From JADLHS01 sp964561105 (GTDB taxonomy: Bacteria; Verrucomicrobiota; Verrucomicrobiia; Limisphaerales; JADLHS01), in the NCBI GenBank assembly GCA_964561105.1, contig CAZLOH010000007.1:1-64000 (forward strand): a stretch of DNA of 64,000 nt, in the 5' to 3' direction. The position numbers were made by a program, and so were the translations under genes. Numbering within the stretch: position 1 is the first letter of the stretch; each line of letters opens with the position of its first letter. The notes beneath the pieces are model-generated. The model did not search any database. It was given only the letters and a program-made list of their open reading frames with translations, and had not been told where the DNA came from. Below, piece by piece: positions 7,887 through 16,162 of this stretch.

Positions 7887-8041
7887 TTTGGAGTGCGGTG
7901 ACTTGTCACCGCTTTGGCCGCTTGGCCGGCGTGCTGGCCAAGCAGAGCCGCGTTCAGCGGCTCGCGGTAAGCGAAGGGCACGGGTGGTTTGACGGCGACC
8001 AGTCGCCTGCAAAAAGCGATGCCAAGGCAGCGCACTCCAAA
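7887..8041. repeat. 155-bp element with terminal inverted repeats (MITE-like)
   Basis: Ends are TTTGGAGTGC (7887-7896) and GCACTCCAAA (8032-8041), perfect complements. Next to the left end lies the palindrome GCGGTGACTTGTCACCGC, and near the right end GGCGACCAGTCGCC. It encodes nothing. Size, terminal inversion and lack of coding fit a small non-autonomous element; no target-site duplication was confirmed. Confidence 0.6.
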
Positions 8042-8052
8042 GCACCGCCGTC

Positions 8053-8088
8053 CCGCCGCAACATTTGGCAGAATGATGAGGGCAGCAG
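8053..8088 (+). repeat. GGCAGAATSATG-type intergenic repeat, copy 2
   Basis: CCGCCGCAACATTTGGCAG followed by AATGATGAGGGCAGCAG, close to the copy at 7701-7739. It begins about 11 bases after the 155-bp element ends, so the two may form one compound unit. Confidence 0.6.
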
Positions 8089-8110
8089 CATGGAAGTGGT
8101 TTCATCAGGC

Positions 8111-8180
8111 GTAGCCGTCGAGGTAACGAGGCGGAAGGTTTTGTCGCCATCACGGGTTTCCGCCTCCTCACGTCGGCTAC
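8111..8180 (-). repeat. dispersed palindrome, family I, copy A
   Basis: Arms GTAGCCGTCGAGGTAACGAG (from 8111) and the complement of CCGCCTCCTCACGTCGGCTAC (ending 8180) pair imperfectly to form a long hairpin. Sister copies lie at 10954-11025 and 42258-42323; this copy is inverted relative to them. Confidence 0.8.
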
Positions 8181-8215
8181 CGGGGAAAGGGAAGTTTCGC
8201 AACCACCTCGAGCCA

Positions 8216-8241
8216 CATCATTCTGACCCCATGATTCTGAC
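8216..8241 (-). repeat. short direct duplication of a GTCAGAAT-ATG motif
   Basis: On the minus strand the sequence reads GTCAGAATCATGGG then GTCAGAATGATG: two near-identical 12-mers in tandem, related to the GGCAGAAT motif of the elements at 7701 and 8053. Confidence 0.5.
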
Positions 8242-8365
8242 TATGGAGCGGTTTCGGCTCGCGAGGACACTCGCCCCACCGCCGAAGGAGTTTCAAGTTG
8301 GAAGTTTCAAGTTGTCGGTTGCGGACGATGGACAGTAGTGAGCGATGCGAGGGAGACAAAGAACG

Positions 8366-8440
8366 CACTTGCTGCACGCGGTGCGGGTTTCCGCAGCGCG
8401 AAAACCGTCACCTGCTGACCCGGTGGTTCGGTGGGAAGTA
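8366..8440. repeat. dispersed palindromic repeat, family II, copy 2
   Basis: GCACGCGGTGCGGGTTTCC with GCAGCGCGAAAACCGTCACC, followed by CGGTGGTTCGGTGGGAAG. Shares the core hairpin with 6577-6646 and 11066-11140 with a few substitutions. Confidence 0.75.
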
Positions 8441-8475
8441 TCGCGGCGGTGGCCACCCCTGCGGTGGTGCGTCGA

Positions 8476-10203
8476 TCAGAGCTTCGCCAATTCCGCTCGC
8501 AGCAGTTCCACCAGCGGCTTGATGGTCGCTGCGTCAAATTGGAACTTGCAGCCCGCCGTGGCGAACAATTCCGGCAACGGTTTTGAGCCGCCGAGCGCGA
8601 GAGCGGTTTTGTAGTCGCGCAGGGCTTTGGCTTTGTCTCGCTTCGAGTTGGCCCACACTTGCAACGCGCCCAGTTGCGCGATGCCGTATTCGATGTAGTA
8701 GAACGGATACAGAAAGATGTGCAGTTGCCGATGCCACAGATGCGCGCGGGCTTCCTCGTGACCGCTCCAGTCCACGTCACCGGCAAAGCGGTCCAGAAGT
8801 TGATTCCACGCGGTGACGCGGTCGGCGCGAGCATGTCCGGGATGCGTGTAGATCCAGTGCTGGAACGCATCCACCGTGGCGATCCACGCCAGCACCGTGA
8901 TGATGCTTTCCAGGTGCGTGCGTCGGGCGCGATTGGCTTCCGCCGGAGCATAAAACTCCTCGAGAAATTCATTCCCCAGCAGTTCCATACTCATCGAAGC
9001 CACTTCACAAAATTCCTCCGTCGTGCTGCGATACGCCAGCAGGTCTTCGCCGCGCGTGGCCAGCGCGTGAAAGGCGTGCCCGGCCTCGTGGAGGAGGATT
9101 TCGACATCGCGTTCCTGGCCGACGACGTTCATGAAGATGAACGGCAGGCGCGCTTCATTGAGGGTGGATTGATAACCACCCGGCGCTTTGCCTTTGCGAT
9201 TCGCCAAGTCGAGCAGTCGCAACTCCCGCATCTGACGGAAGCCGGCGGCGAGTTCGCCATCCAGATGGTCGAAAATCTTCTGGGTGCAGGTGATCAGGTC
9301 CTCAACGCTTTCAAACGGTCGCAGCGGTGGACGGTTTTGTGAATCAACCGCCGTGTCCCACGGCCGGAGTTTATCGAGACCGAGTTGCTGACGCCGTTCC
9401 GCCTGCAATTGGCGCAGCACCGGCAACACCGCCTCGGCCACCGCGTCGTGAAATTTTACACAATCCGCGGGCGTGTAGTCGTAACGGCGTCGGAGACGAA
9501 AAGCATAGTCGCGATAATTGGGAAAGCCGGCATTCCGCGCGATTTGCTGGCGCAATGCGACGAGTTGATCGAACTGGTCCTCGAACGCCTCGCGATCCTG
9601 CAAGCGCCGCCGGGCCACGAGCGTCCACGCCTCCTCCCGCAACGGCCGATCCGGTTCCTCGAGATACTTGCCCATCCGGATGAGCGTCTGCTCCTCTCCG
9701 CGAAAGTTGGCCGTCTGTGCGCCGGTGAGTTTCTGATACTGCTGACCCAGCTTGGTCTCCTCGGTTTCCAACGGCACATTTTCCGGTCGAAACAGCGTTA
9801 CGTGATTTTGTACATCGCGAATGAACACCTCGTAGCGTGGCGAGGGCAGACCGGATCGGTGCGGGCTGGCAACAAACTGTTGCTCCAACTGAAATTGACG
9901 CGGTTTGAGTTGTGGTTCGACCTGCTCGACGAAATGCAGGTAGGCCTGCTCGGCCTCGGCGTTGTCCGTGTGACAGGTCATGGCGATGTAGCGGCGCGAA
10001 GATTCCTCGTCGAGAGCGGCGCTCAGTTCCCACCAATCCAGCAGCCATTGCTCCAGTTCGGCGGTGGACGCGCACTGGGCCACGCGGGCTTCCAGTTGAT
10101 CGAACAACGGGACGATTTGATTCCAGTCGCCGAGGTTGAGGTCGGTGTGCAAGAACCGGCGCGGCCGATAAGGTGGCAGATTTCCAAAAGGCAATAAACT
10201 CAT
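8476..10203 (-). CDS. M3-family oligoendopeptidase
   Basis: A 575-aa cytoplasmic zinc metallopeptidase of the thimet oligopeptidase/oligoendopeptidase F type, which cleaves short peptides. The HExxH motif is H372-E373-AG-H376 (LLHEAGHAFHAL). The third zinc ligand lies in the following helix TTEEFCEVASMSMELL. The preceding FIFMNVVGQERDVEIL and the C-terminal FYYIEYGIAQLGALQVW are also typical. Length fits the shorter M3 clade (about 560-600 residues). It has no signal peptide and no operon partner: the gap to the TMEM14 gene upstream is about 120 bases. Confidence 0.93.
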   Translation of the reverse strand: MSLLPFGNLPPYRPRRFLHTDLNLGDWNQIVPLFDQLEARVAQCASTAELEQWLLDWWELSAALDEESSRRYIAMTCHTDNAEAEQAYLHFVEQVEPQLKPRQFQLEQQFVASPHRSGLPSPRYEVFIRDVQNHVTLFRPENVPLETEETKLGQQYQKLTGAQTANFRGEEQTLIRMGKYLEEPDRPLREEAWTLVARRRLQDREAFEDQFDQLVALRQQIARNAGFPNYRDYAFRLRRRYDYTPADCVKFHDAVAEAVLPVLRQLQAERRQQLGLDKLRPWDTAVDSQNRPPLRPFESVEDLITCTQKIFDHLDGELAAGFRQMRELRLLDLANRKGKAPGGYQSTLNEARLPFIFMNVVGQERDVEILLHEAGHAFHALATRGEDLLAYRSTTEEFCEVASMSMELLGNEFLEEFYAPAEANRARRTHLESIITVLAWIATVDAFQHWIYTHPGHARADRVTAWNQLLDRFAGDVDWSGHEEARAHLWHRQLHIFLYPFYYIEYGIAQLGALQVWANSKRDKAKALRDYKTALALGGSKPLPELFATAGCKFQFDAATIKPLVELLRAELAKL

Positions 10204-10324
10204 TGGCGGAGGATAGTGGAAGCCTGAGTGATGAAAACGAATTTCAGCCCGACTCCAGCGATGCGCGCGCGGCGAAAGCAGGGAGTTCGGACCGGCGCAC
10301 CTTGCCCGGTCGCCGCGTTGCGCG

Positions 10325-10624
10325 TTACAACAACTTCACGTTGCGGATCAGCAGCGCGGCGACGGTGATCACCAGCATCAATCCAGCGGGCATGAATTTC
10401 CGCGTCTTGGCCAGGCGAAAGGCAAACACCACCAGCAACAGCACCATGATGAGGTCCGGCACGTTGGGTTTGAAGATGATGTCCAGCGCGCACAGAATCA
10501 GCACGGCGGCGAACGTCGCCGACATGATGAGCGAAATCTGGCTTTTGCCCTTGAAGAAGCCGATCAGCCCGCCGACGAGCAGCAGGACGATGTAAACCCA
10601 CAGGACCGCATGTTGTAGTTGCAT
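10325..10624 (-). CDS. TMEM14-family small membrane protein
   Basis: A 99-aa protein of three to four hydrophobic helices. The pattern VYIVLLLVGGLIGFFKGKSQISLIMSATFAAVL and the later FRLAKTRKFMPAGLMLVIT is characteristic of the TMEM14 (UPF0136) family. Function in bacteria is unknown; eukaryotic relatives act in lipid or porphyrin transport. The gene starts 16 bases after the CPXCG gene on the same strand, so the two probably share a transcript. Confidence 0.85.
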   Translation of the reverse strand: MQLQHAVLWVYIVLLLVGGLIGFFKGKSQISLIMSATFAAVLILCALDIIFKPNVPDLIMVLLLVVFAFRLAKTRKFMPAGLMLVITVAALLIRNVKLL

Positions 10625-10640
10625 GGCGGCGCAGGATGCC

Positions 10641-10820
10641 TCAGCCCGCCTGCACGTCCAAGCTCAGAATTTTGCCCGGCTCACACTCGACGGTGACCTC
10701 GAACGGACGACAGCAGACCTCGCAATCCGTGGTGAACCGTTGGAATGCTTCCGACGTGTCCACCACGACTTCGACGCGTTGACCGCAATACGGGCAGATC
10801 GTTGTTTGCGAAACTTCCAT
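10641..10820 (-). CDS. CPXCG-motif cysteine-rich small protein
   Basis: A 59-aa protein translated here directly from the minus strand (ATG 10820-10818, TGA 10643-10641). It reads MEVSQTTICPYCGQRVEVVV, then DTSEAFQRFTTDCEVCCRPF and EVTVECEPGKILSLDVQAG. The CPYCG knuckle (C9, C12) and the DCEVCCRPF cluster (C33, C36, C37) define the CPXCG-type cysteine-rich family, a probable zinc ribbon of unknown role. It is short enough to be missed by a length cutoff. It precedes the TMEM14 gene by 16 bases. Confidence 0.85.
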   Translation of the reverse strand: MEVSQTTICPYCGQRVEVVVDTSEAFQRFTTDCEVCCRPFEVTVECEPGKILSLDVQAG

Positions 10821-10953
10821 GAACCAAAACTACCCGCGCCCGGAGAATCCGCAACCGACGGATGCACGGCTCGCAGGCGCTCCGGTCGGGTTGCAACTTT
10901 CCGCGCAGCGGCGCGGTCGTGAGTAGAACCGGATTGAAAATTCCACCTTCCCA

Positions 10954-11025
10954 GTAGCCACCGACGTGAGGAAGTGGAAACCCTCGGATCCACGCAACCC
11001 TCCGCCTCGTTATCTCGGCGGCTAC
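10954..11025 (+). repeat. dispersed palindrome, family I, copy B
   Basis: Left arm GTAGCCACCGACGTGAGGAA, right arm CCGCCTCGTTATCTCGGCGG followed by CTAC, separated by about 25 bases. Same organisation as 8111-8180 and 42258-42323. Confidence 0.8.
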
Positions 11026-11065
11026 GATTTTTGAAACCACCTCTTGTGTGATTCAACAGCACGGA

Positions 11066-11140
11066 AGCGCTATTGAACGCGGCGCTGGTTTTCGCAGCGT
11101 GAGAACCGCCACCGCACCCGGCGTTCCGGCTTTGGGAAAA
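11066..11140. repeat. dispersed palindromic repeat, family II, copy 3
   Basis: AGCGCTATTGAACGCGGCGC followed by TGGTTTTCGCAGCGTGAGAAC and a tail TTGGGAAAAG. Compensating changes keep both hairpins relative to the copies at 6577 and 8366. Confidence 0.7.
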
Positions 11141-11266
11141 GTTTGGGAATGAAACTACGGTGCAAAGGGAGAGGTTCCGGAAGTCGAAATGGTTTGGATG
11201 CGGGAACCTGGTTGAAGTCAAACTGCGAGGATGACTTTGGTGCCGGCCGGACTATACTGCCCGCCT

Positions 11267-12229
11267 ATGAGTCAAAGCACCCAGCTCGATCAATTGAAGC
11301 AATTCACCACCGTCGTCGCTGACACCGGAGACTTCGCCACGCTCAAGCAATACGCTCCGCAGGACGCGACCACCAATCCTTCGCTCATCTTGAAAGCCGC
11401 GCAGATGCCGGAGTATGCCACCGTGTTGGACAAAGCCATCGCTGACGGCCGCCAATCCGGCGCGAGCGGAAAGGCTCTGTTGACCCGAGTCCTGGAGGAT
11501 GTGTTTGTCGCCTTCGGCTGCGAGATTCTGAAAATCGTACCCGGCCGCGTCTCGACGGAGACGGACGCCAATCTCTCCTTCGACACCGAGGCGCTCGTGA
11601 AAAAAGGCCGCCAGTTTATCGCGCTGTATCAGAAGCAGGGCATCGCGCGGGAGCGTGTGCTCATCAAGATCGCGAGTTCATGGGAAGGCATCCGCGCGTG
11701 CGAAGTGCTCCAACAGGAAGGCATCAACTGCAACATGACCCTGCTCTTCTCGCTGCCGCAGGCCGCCGCCTGCGCGGAGGCCAAGGCCAGGCTCATCTCC
11801 CCGTTCGTGGGCCGCATCCTCGATTGGCACAAACAGAAGGCGGGAAAAGATTTCGCCCCGGCAGAAGATCCCGGCGTGGCGTCGGTGAAGGAGATTTACG
11901 GATACTACAAAAAATTTGGTTATCAGACCGAGATCATGGGCGCGAGCTTCCGCAACGTGGGCGAAATCCTGGAACTGGCCGGCTGCGACCTGCTGACCAT
12001 CAGCCCCAAGCTGCTTGGTGAATTGAAGAACAGCACCGCGCCGATCACCCGCAAGTTGACCCCAGAAATGGCGCGGCAAGACCCAATCGGGAAACTGTCC
12101 ATTGAGGAGAAGAACTTTCGCTGGCTGCTCAACGAAAACCAGATGGCCACCGAAAAAACCTCGGAAGGCATCCGGCTGTTCAACGCGGACGCGGTGAAGC
12201 TGGAAAAGTTCGTGGCGGCCAAACTTTGA
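11267..12229 (+). CDS. tal: transaldolase
   Basis: A 320-aa enzyme of the non-oxidative pentose phosphate pathway, transferring a dihydroxyacetone unit between sugar phosphates through a Schiff base. The catalytic lysine is K134 in RVLIKIASSWEGI; the early DATTNPSLI and GCEILKIVPGRVSTE motifs and later LLTISPKLLGEL are typical of the TalB clade, whose length (about 317) matches. The start at 11267 (MSQSTQLDQL) is preferred to one 12 codons upstream because the extra residues match nothing in the family. Single-gene unit. Confidence 0.97.
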   Translation: MSQSTQLDQLKQFTTVVADTGDFATLKQYAPQDATTNPSLILKAAQMPEYATVLDKAIADGRQSGASGKALLTRVLEDVFVAFGCEILKIVPGRVSTETDANLSFDTEALVKKGRQFIALYQKQGIARERVLIKIASSWEGIRACEVLQQEGINCNMTLLFSLPQAAACAEAKARLISPFVGRILDWHKQKAGKDFAPAEDPGVASVKEIYGYYKKFGYQTEIMGASFRNVGEILELAGCDLLTISPKLLGELKNSTAPITRKLTPEMARQDPIGKLSIEEKNFRWLLNENQMATEKTSEGIRLFNADAVKLEKFVAAKL

Positions 12230-12266
12230 TCGGCCGCGCGATTAGCCGTGCCCGAACCCAGACGTC

Positions 12267-12575
12267 ATGAGCTACAAATTCACCTGCCCTCGCTGCGGCG
12301 ACCGCATGTCGCGCTGGCGAATGTTCTCGACGTTGAGCCTGGATTACCGCTGCGGTCGCTGCGGTGCCACTTTCCGTTTGAACGTGTGGGGCTGGCTGGT
12401 GTGCCTGGGAGTCGTTGCCCTTCAATTCCTTTGTTTTGCGCTCACCCTGAAGCAACTCATCTCCGCGCCCGCCGCCATTGGCCTGCTGCTGCTGATTTGC
12501 GTGCTCACGTTCTGGCTGCTGCCGTATCTCACGCCGGTGCGAACTTCCGGGCAACCGGAAAGCGAGCGCAAATGA
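12267..12575 (+). CDS. small membrane protein with N-terminal zinc ribbon
   Basis: A 102-aa protein. Residues 1-35 form a zinc ribbon with two CxxC knuckles (CPRCG at 7-11, CGRCG at 29-33). Two transmembrane helices follow (about 43-62 and 67-88) with a short polar tail. The family is not recognised. It starts 37 bases after tal, and its stop overlaps the start of the next small gene (ATGA), indicating coupling. Confidence 0.6.
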   Translation: MSYKFTCPRCGDRMSRWRMFSTLSLDYRCGRCGATFRLNVWGWLVCLGVVALQFLCFALTLKQLISAPAAIGLLLLICVLTFWLLPYLTPVRTSGQPESERK

Positions 12576-12802
12576 ACCGACCGCGCAGCTCCCCGAGGAA
12601 GCGGAGACGTCCGCCGAAGTTCAGAGTTTTCTCCGGCCGCTGCCCAAAGTGCGGCAGCACGGACACGAAGCTCGATTTGGCCGCGGCTGAGAATCTGAAG
12701 CGTGTGCCATTGTGCGCGCTGACCAGCAGCCTCCTCGGCCCCGGTGGCGGTACGGCTGTGAGAATGTGGTGCTGTGCTTGCAAGCACCGATTTTCAGGTT
12801 GA
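12572..12802 (+). CDS. small basic zinc-ribbon protein
   Basis: A 76-aa protein starting with an ATG that overlaps the previous stop (ATGA). A basic, proline-rich N-terminus (MNRPRSSPRKRRRPPKF) precedes two cysteine pairs, CPKCG (about 24-28) and MWCCACKHRF near the end, which together can bind zinc. No family is recognised. The arrangement beside another zinc-ribbon gene suggests that the pair work together (inference). Start choice rests on the overlap; a longer upstream frame exists but runs inside the preceding gene. Confidence 0.55.
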   Translation: MNRPRSSPRKRRRPPKFRVFSGRCPKCGSTDTKLDLAAAENLKRVPLCALTSSLLGPGGGTAVRMWCCACKHRFSG

Positions 12803-12914
12803 GATGGGTCATCGTTACGCGAACGGCGCGAGTAGATTTTGCGACCAGCTTCGCGCACTCCGTCAGCCCGCTCCGCATCGTTGCCAATCCGTTTCCGCCG
12901 GTTATTCTGTCGGT

Positions 12915-13205
12915 GTGGCCACCACTACCAAGACCCGTCGTCGCTGGTTCGGCGCCGTCTGTTTGGTTTCCGCGATCCTCATGCTGGTTGCGGGCGAAAC
13001 CATCCTGCACGAACGACTGTCCGGCGTTGGGCTGATCGTTTACTGGTTGGGCTGTCTGGTACTGACGGCGCTCGCGGCAATGACGGCGCTGGTGGACGCG
13101 GCGCGCGTGCGGGAGGAGCAACGGCAGGAACAACGCGCGCTGATCGAAAATACTCTCCGTCAAATCGAGCAGGAAAAGCGTTCGCGCGAGAACACAGTGG
13201 ATTGA
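12915..13205 (+). CDS. small two-helix membrane protein with coiled-coil tail
   Basis: From a GTG at 12915 the frame encodes 96 residues: a basic start (VATTTKTRRRWF), two transmembrane helices (about 12-30 and 40-60) and a charged C-terminal helix (VREEQRQEQRALIENTLRQIEQEKRSRE), likely a coiled coil. A longer in-frame ATG at 12774 would overlap the preceding gene and add 47 atypical residues, so the GTG is preferred. The function is unknown. Confidence 0.5.
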   Translation: MATTTKTRRRWFGAVCLVSAILMLVAGETILHERLSGVGLIVYWLGCLVLTALAAMTALVDAARVREEQRQEQRALIENTLRQIEQEKRSRENTVD

Positions 13206-13259
13206 GATTTGAGCCGAAGCACGAAACCGCCCACCAACACGCGGCGCGTGGAGCGCAGG

Positions 13260-13280
13260 CCAGCGAAGCGCTTCGGCTGG
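13260..13280. terminator. possible bidirectional hairpin between convergent genes
   Basis: CCAGCGAAGC pairs with GCTTCGGCTGG with one bulged base and essentially no loop spacer. It lies between the convergent gene ending at 13205 and maf ending at 13288. No T-run follows on either strand, so it is at best a weak intrinsic terminator. Confidence 0.3.
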
Positions 13281-13287
13281 TCGCCGG

Positions 13288-13869
13288 CTAACGGCCCGGC
13301 CACGCGGCCAGTTCTTGCCGCAACCGCTCCAACGGCAGTCCCACCACGTTGCTGTACGAGCCGGCAATTTCCGCCACGATGCGTTCTCCGTGTTCCTGGA
13401 TGGCGTAGGCGCCGGCTTTATCCAGCGGATTGATCAACGCCAGGTATTCCTTGATTTGCTTGGCGGTGAGCGGGTGAAAGGTCACGTCCGTCCACCCGGC
13501 GAAGACCCGTTGCCGATGTTCCCGCAGTTGCAACAGGCACACGCCCGTAATGACGGCGTGGGTCTTGCCCTGCAACTCGCCCAACATACGCGCGGCCACG
13601 GTGAGATCAGTTGGCTTCCCGAACAACTTTCCTTCCCGGTCCAGATACACCAGCGTGTCCGCGCCCAGCACGAGGGCGTCGGGAAACCGCTTCGCCACCG
13701 CGCGGGCCTTGCGGTAGGCGTTGACCTGCGCCATCTCCCAGGCGGTGAGTTGTTCATCGTGGATTTCGGCGGCCGTGCCGGGCACCACCTCGAAGTCGGC
13801 CACCAGTTGCCGGAGCAGTTCCGCGCGCCGGGGTGAAGCCGAGGCCAGAATCAGGGGATTTTTTTTCAT
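13288..13869 (-). CDS. maf: Maf-family nucleoside triphosphate pyrophosphatase
   Basis: A 193-aa house-cleaning enzyme that hydrolyses modified or non-canonical NTPs. The N-terminal ILASASPRRAELLRQL is the Maf signature, followed by the substrate-pocket segment LVLGADTLVYLDREGKLFGKP and the conserved KAGAYAIQEHGERIVAEIAGSYSNVVGLPLERL. Full length for the family. The gene is divergent from the chemosensory operon, with about 100 bases between the two starts. Confidence 0.95.
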   Translation of the reverse strand: MKKNPLILASASPRRAELLRQLVADFEVVPGTAAEIHDEQLTAWEMAQVNAYRKARAVAKRFPDALVLGADTLVYLDREGKLFGKPTDLTVAARMLGELQGKTHAVITGVCLLQLREHRQRVFAGWTDVTFHPLTAKQIKEYLALINPLDKAGAYAIQEHGERIVAEIAGSYSNVVGLPLERLRQELAAWPGR

Positions 13870-13909
13870 GGTCTTCCCAGTGACTCCAGCTTAACCATTC
13901 GGTCCGGCT

Positions 13910-13929
13910 AAAACAAACATTCTTGTTTT
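13910..13929. promoter_or_regulatory. AT-rich inverted repeat in the maf/chemosensory divergent promoter region
   Basis: AAAACAA (13910-13916) and TTGTTTT (13923-13929) are perfect complements around ACATTC, in an otherwise GC-rich spacer between two divergent starts. Position and symmetry suit a regulator-binding site, but the binder is unknown. Confidence 0.35.
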
Positions 13930-13970
13930 CCCGGCCCGACCGGCTTAATCATGCCCACAGGATTCAGCGC

Positions 13971-15575
13971 ATGAACACATCCATCTGGAAACGGCTCACG
14001 GTCACGCTGGCCATCTCCATCGCCTCCCTGCTGCTGGCCAGTGGCTTGGCCTGGTGGATCGAGCGCACCCGCTCGGACGGCCAGCAGTTGAGCGATCAAT
14101 TGAATCTGGAGCTTAATCGTATCCGCTACGATGCCACTCAGATCAGCGACATGTTGCGGGCGTTGCTGCTCGACCCGCAAGGTCCGCGCGAACCGGAAGA
14201 GCGTAAACGCGTGGCCGCCGCGCTCGGTGATCTCAAGGACGCCCTGGACTACCTGGAAAAGAAATACGCCAAGGATCCCCGGGTTGCCCGCCCGATCAAG
14301 AGCTTGCAGGAGTTTCGCGGTCTGACTCTGGATTTGCACGTTGCCAAAACCCTTGACGGCGTCACCACCAACCCGGCCCAGGCGCGGGAAGCCTACGTCA
14401 AGGCCGACCCCGCCGTGGCGCTGCAACGGGATAAATTGATCAACGATTTGAGCCGGGCCTTTGAGGACATCCGCAAGGAAAGCGACATCCGTTCGCAGTC
14501 CACCGCCATCACCGGTTCGGTGGGCATGATCGTCGTGCTGATCTTTGCCTGGTGGGCCATTCGCTCGGCGTCCACCGCCGTCACGCTGCCGCTCAACCAA
14601 CTGGTCGGCGTGATCGAGCGAATGCGCAACGGCGACTTCACCCAGCGCGTGAACCTGGAACGCCAGGACGAGTTTGGCGTCCTCGGCGATGGGTTGAACC
14701 GGCTGGCGGATGATCTCTCCGTGCTTGTCGGCCAGGTCCAGCGCTCGGGAGTGCAGGTCAACATCACGGCCACGGAGATTTCCGCCACGGCCAAGGAGCA
14801 GCAAAGCACCACGACGGAAATCGCCGCCACCACGGCCGAGATTGGCGCGACTTCCAAGCAAATTTCCGCCACCTCGCACGAACTGGACAAGACCATGCAC
14901 GAAGTCGGCGAGGTGGCGCAGGACACCGCCGAACTGGCCAGCAGCGGGCAAACCGGCATTGCGCGGATGGAAAACACCATGCGCCAGATCATGGACGCCT
15001 CCGGCTCGATCTCCGGCAAACTGGCCGTGCTCAACGAAAAGACCGGCAACATCAACACCGTGGTCACCACCATCACCAAGGTGGCCGACCAGACGAATCT
15101 GCTGTCCCTCAACGCCGCCATCGAAGCGGAAAAGGCCGGCGAGTATGGACTGGGATTTGCCGTGGTCGCGATGGAGATCCGGCGTCTGGCCGACCAGACC
15201 GCCGTGGCCACCTACGACATCGAGCGCATGGTCAAGGAAATGCAATCGGCAGTTTCCGCCGGAGTCATGGGCATGGACAAATTTTCCGAGGAAGTGCGGC
15301 GCGGGGTGGAGGAAATCCGCCAGGTCAGCACGCACCTGGCGCAGATCATCCACCAGGTGCAAACCCTCACGCCGCGCTTTGCCACCGTAAGCGAAGGCAT
15401 GCACGCGCAATCCACCGGGGCCCAGCAGATCAGCGAAACGCTCACGCAGTTGAGCGAAGCGGCGCATCAGACGGCCGATTCCCTCCGCCAGTCCAACCTG
15501 GCCATCGAACAATTGAACGAAGCCGCGCGCGGACTCCAAACCAGCGTGGCGCGCTTCAAGCTGGAGGCCAGGTGA
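13971..15575 (+). CDS. methyl-accepting chemotaxis protein (WspA-like)
   Basis: A 534-aa inner-membrane receptor. TM1 is about residues 10-28, a sensing region of about 150 residues follows, then TM2 (about 177-197), a HAMP segment and a long cytoplasmic signalling domain. The hairpin tip contains VADQTNLLSLNAAIEAEKAGEYGLGFAVVA. The ligand-binding region is short and helical with no recognisable sensor fold. The start MNTSIWKRL at 13971 places a basic patch before TM1; an upstream start adds 16 unrelated residues. First gene of a seven-gene plus-strand set; context points to a Wsp-type, non-flagellar pathway. Confidence 0.93.
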   Translation: MNTSIWKRLTVTLAISIASLLLASGLAWWIERTRSDGQQLSDQLNLELNRIRYDATQISDMLRALLLDPQGPREPEERKRVAAALGDLKDALDYLEKKYAKDPRVARPIKSLQEFRGLTLDLHVAKTLDGVTTNPAQAREAYVKADPAVALQRDKLINDLSRAFEDIRKESDIRSQSTAITGSVGMIVVLIFAWWAIRSASTAVTLPLNQLVGVIERMRNGDFTQRVNLERQDEFGVLGDGLNRLADDLSVLVGQVQRSGVQVNITATEISATAKEQQSTTTEIAATTAEIGATSKQISATSHELDKTMHEVGEVAQDTAELASSGQTGIARMENTMRQIMDASGSISGKLAVLNEKTGNINTVVTTITKVADQTNLLSLNAAIEAEKAGEYGLGFAVVAMEIRRLADQTAVATYDIERMVKEMQSAVSAGVMGMDKFSEEVRRGVEEIRQVSTHLAQIIHQVQTLTPRFATVSEGMHAQSTGAQQISETLTQLSEAAHQTADSLRQSNLAIEQLNEAARGLQTSVARFKLEAR

Positions 15576-15685
15576 GGCGCGAACATGAAGCCCGTCGCAC
15601 GTAGTTTGAAGCACTGGAAATCCCGCCATCGCGCGCGGCGCGAGCAGCCGCCAACCCGCCGCCCGCCCGCTTCAGCGTCCTGACC

Positions 15686-16162
15686 ATGCTCTTCGTGCTC
15701 TTCCATCTTGGCCCGGATCGCTACGCACTGGAAGCCAGCCGCGTCGTCGAGGTCGTGCCATTGCTCGCCCTGAAACGATTGCCGCAAGCGCCGCGCGGCA
15801 TGGCGGGCATGTTCATCTACCGTGGCCGGCCGGTGCCGGCGCTGGATTTGTGCGAACTCACCGTGAACCGGTCCGCCATCGAACATCTCAGCACCCGGAT
15901 CATCATCGTCAACCACAGCGACCCGCCGGAACCGGTGCGACTGATCGGCCTGATTGCCGAACGGGTCACCGAAACCATCCGGCGCGAGCCAAAAGACCTC
16001 GTGGACGCCGCCGTCCAGTTCCCGGCCGCGCCATTTCTGGGCCCGGTGTTGATGGATGACCGGGGCATGATTCAATTGATCACGACGCAGAAATTGGTGC
16101 GCGAGGAACTGCGCGAACTCCTGTTCCACCCCATCCCGGAGGCCGAACATGCACCGCATTGA
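15686..16162 (+). CDS. CheW-domain coupling protein (WspB-like)
   Basis: A 158-aa protein consisting of one CheW fold (MLFVLFHLGPDRYALEASRVVEVVPLLALKRLP, then GMFIYRGRPVPALDLCEL). It couples the receptor to the kinase. It starts about 110 bases after the MCP and overlaps the CheR gene by 14 bases. The sequence resembles WspB more than the CheW of flagellar operons (judged from memory). A second CheW-type gene two positions on plays the WspD part. Confidence 0.9.
   Translation: MLFVLFHLGPDRYALEASRVVEVVPLLALKRLPQAPRGMAGMFIYRGRPVPALDLCELTVNRSAIEHLSTRIIIVNHSDPPEPVRLIGLIAERVTETIRREPKDLVDAAVQFPAAPFLGPVLMDDRGMIQLITTQKLVREELRELLFHPIPEAEHAPH

Larger units (their letters stand above)
7379..8475. other. 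1.1-kb gene-poor spacer rich in degenerate repeats
   Basis: No intact gene is supported. The stretch holds a transposase-like remnant (7393-7560), two copies of a GCAAC-TTTGGCAGAA element (7701-7739, 8053-8088), a related minus-strand element (8216-8241), a 155-bp element with terminal inverted repeats (7887-8041), a family I palindrome (8111-8180) and a family II palindrome (8366-8440). A short tandem repeat of AGTTTCAAGTTGGA lies near 8287-8314. Open frames crossing it change codon character and match nothing recognisable. Confidence 0.7.
10821..11266. other. CPXCG-tal intergenic region with two repeat elements
   Basis: No gene is supported. It contains a family I palindrome (10954-11025) and a family II palindrome (11066-11140), the same pairing of families as at 8111-8440. 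The transaldolase promoter should lie in 11140-11260 but no confident -35/-10 pair is seen. Confidence 0.5.

Noticed and set aside
13908..15629. 573-codon open frame antisense to the MCP, and a similar one at 21883-23409 antisense to the hybrid kinase
   Set aside because: Both lie opposite genes with unmistakable signalling motifs and show His/Gly/Arg-rich shadow composition.
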